Position numbers and translations under genes: made by a program
Shown: piece by piece, positions 22,469-23,014 of the stretch
Layout: each line of letters begins with the position of its first letter
How positions within the stretch are numbered: the first letter of the stretch is position 1
Origin: Flammeovirgaceae bacterium UBA2371
GTDB taxonomy: Bacteria; Bacteroidota; Bacteroidia; Cytophagales; Cyclobacteriaceae
Reading direction: 5' to 3'
NCBI GenBank assembly: GCA_002345965.1
Contig: DDTF01000017.1
Location: 1-23,014, forward strand
DNA length: 23,014 nucleotides
Notes under the pieces: generated by a model
Seen by the model: only the letters and a program-made list of their open reading frames with translations
Told to the model about the DNA's origin: nothing
Databases searched by the model: none

Positions 22469-23014
22469 TCAGATAAGAATTCTTACCGGATCTTCCAGTA
22501 ATCCTTTTAGCGTTTTGAGGAAAGCGGAACCCACTGCGCCATCTACTGCTCGATGGTCGCAAGACATGGTTACTTTCATCACATTACCTGGCACTACCTG
22601 TCCATTCTTCACGATAGGTGTTTCCTTGATTCCGCCAACAGCAAGGATACAGGCATCCGGTGGATTGATGATGGCTGTAAACTCTTCAATGCCGAACATG
22701 CCAAGATTGGAAATGGTAAAAGTGCTACCTTCCCAGTCACTTGGCTGAAGCTTTTTATCATGTGCTTTTTGCGCCAACTCCTTTACCTCTGTACCGATGT
22801 GGGCCAATGATTTGTTGTCCGCAAAACGAATTACGGGAACCATCAAACCATCTTTTACGGCCACTGCAACACCGATATGGATGTGTTTATTTTTTCTGAT
22901 TTTATCTCCCAGCCACGAAACATTTACATCAGGATGCTGACGCAAGGCGGAGGCAACTGCTTTGAGTACAAGGTCATTAAAAGAAACCTTCACTGGAGAT
23001 ATTTCATTGATGCT
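22469..23014 (-). CDS. 2-oxoacid dehydrogenase E2 acyltransferase, C-terminal part (cut by window edge)
   Basis: The visible 181 residues are the C-terminal part of the catalytic domain of a dihydrolipoamide acyltransferase (E2). E2 is the core subunit that moves the acyl group from lipoyl to CoA in the pyruvate or a related dehydrogenase complex. The frame runs off the 3' edge of the window (SINEISPVKVSFNDLV at the edge). The active-site motif SCDHRAVDGA (His and Asp) is intact. FTISNLGMFGIEEFTAIINPPDACILAVG is the hallmark segment before it. Lipoyl and subunit-binding domains would lie outside the window. The sequence resembles pyruvate dehydrogenase E2 of Bacteroidota, but branched-chain forms cannot be excluded. 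hslV follows 13 nt downstream. Confidence 0.95.
   Translation of the reverse strand, partial: SINEISPVKVSFNDLVLKAVASALRQHPDVNVSWLGDKIRKNKHIHIGVAVAVKDGLMVPVIRFADNKSLAHIGTEVKELAQKAHDKKLQPSDWEGSTFTISNLGMFGIEEFTAIINPPDACILAVGGIKETPIVKNGQVVPGNVMKVTMSCDHRAVDGAVGSAFLKTLKGLLEDPVRILI

Overview
The window comes from a Gram-negative member of the phylum Bacteroidota, most likely the Cytophagales (Cyclobacteriaceae/Fulvivirga-like). The evidence is a type IX secretion system (T9SS) type B sorting domain, a PorP/SprF-family barrel, an OmpA/PD40 protein, the Bacteroidota form of YebC, start codons without Shine-Dalgarno sequences, and two clean promoters of the Bacteroidota type (TTG, 19 nt, TAnnTTTG). No insertion sequence, integrase, phage gene or CRISPR array was seen. 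The lineage below phylum level is inference.

Layout. 1-1885: AT-rich leader, a sterol desaturase-type di-iron hydroxylase, and a convergent ECF sigma factor whose stop codon overlaps the hydroxylase stop. 2219-2926: yebC. 2943-5775: an inverted repeat, then on the minus strand a DUF2807 lipoprotein and an LTA-synthase-like membrane phosphotransferase. 5967-6860: an outer-membrane barrel with a lysine-rich tail, ending at a two-way terminator. 6902-9513: a minus-strand pair for a periplasmic molybdenum hydroxylase (2Fe-2S subunit, then Tat-exported molybdopterin subunit). 10012-10239: a small Cro/C1-type regulator with an inverted repeat between its likely promoter elements. 10250-10604: a probable gene relic on the minus strand. 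10654-17161: a three-gene operon with 1-nt start/stop overlaps encoding a 1135-aa T9SS type B cargo, a PorP/SprF-family barrel and an OmpA/PD40/TPR protein.

17245-18463: tRNA-Glu and gap (GAPDH), transcribed divergently from well-formed promoters. 18520-20287: a minus-strand pair, a lipoprotein with Ig-like domains and a C-terminal DM13-like domain followed by an outer-membrane barrel. 20511-20657: an unannotated 48-aa single-span membrane protein. 20722-21906: a class III aminotransferase. 21916-23014: hslV and the 3' part of a 2-oxoacid dehydrogenase E2 gene, both on the minus strand.

The most interesting part is 9955-17161. A tiny XRE-type regulator sits upstream of an operon that appears to encode a surface-exposed repeat protein, its likely outer-membrane partner and a peptidoglycan-binding scaffold. 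An 11-bp sequence element is shared between the regulator's promoter and the start of the operon. Second is the DM13 lipoprotein/barrel pair. The rest is mostly housekeeping or typical envelope genes.
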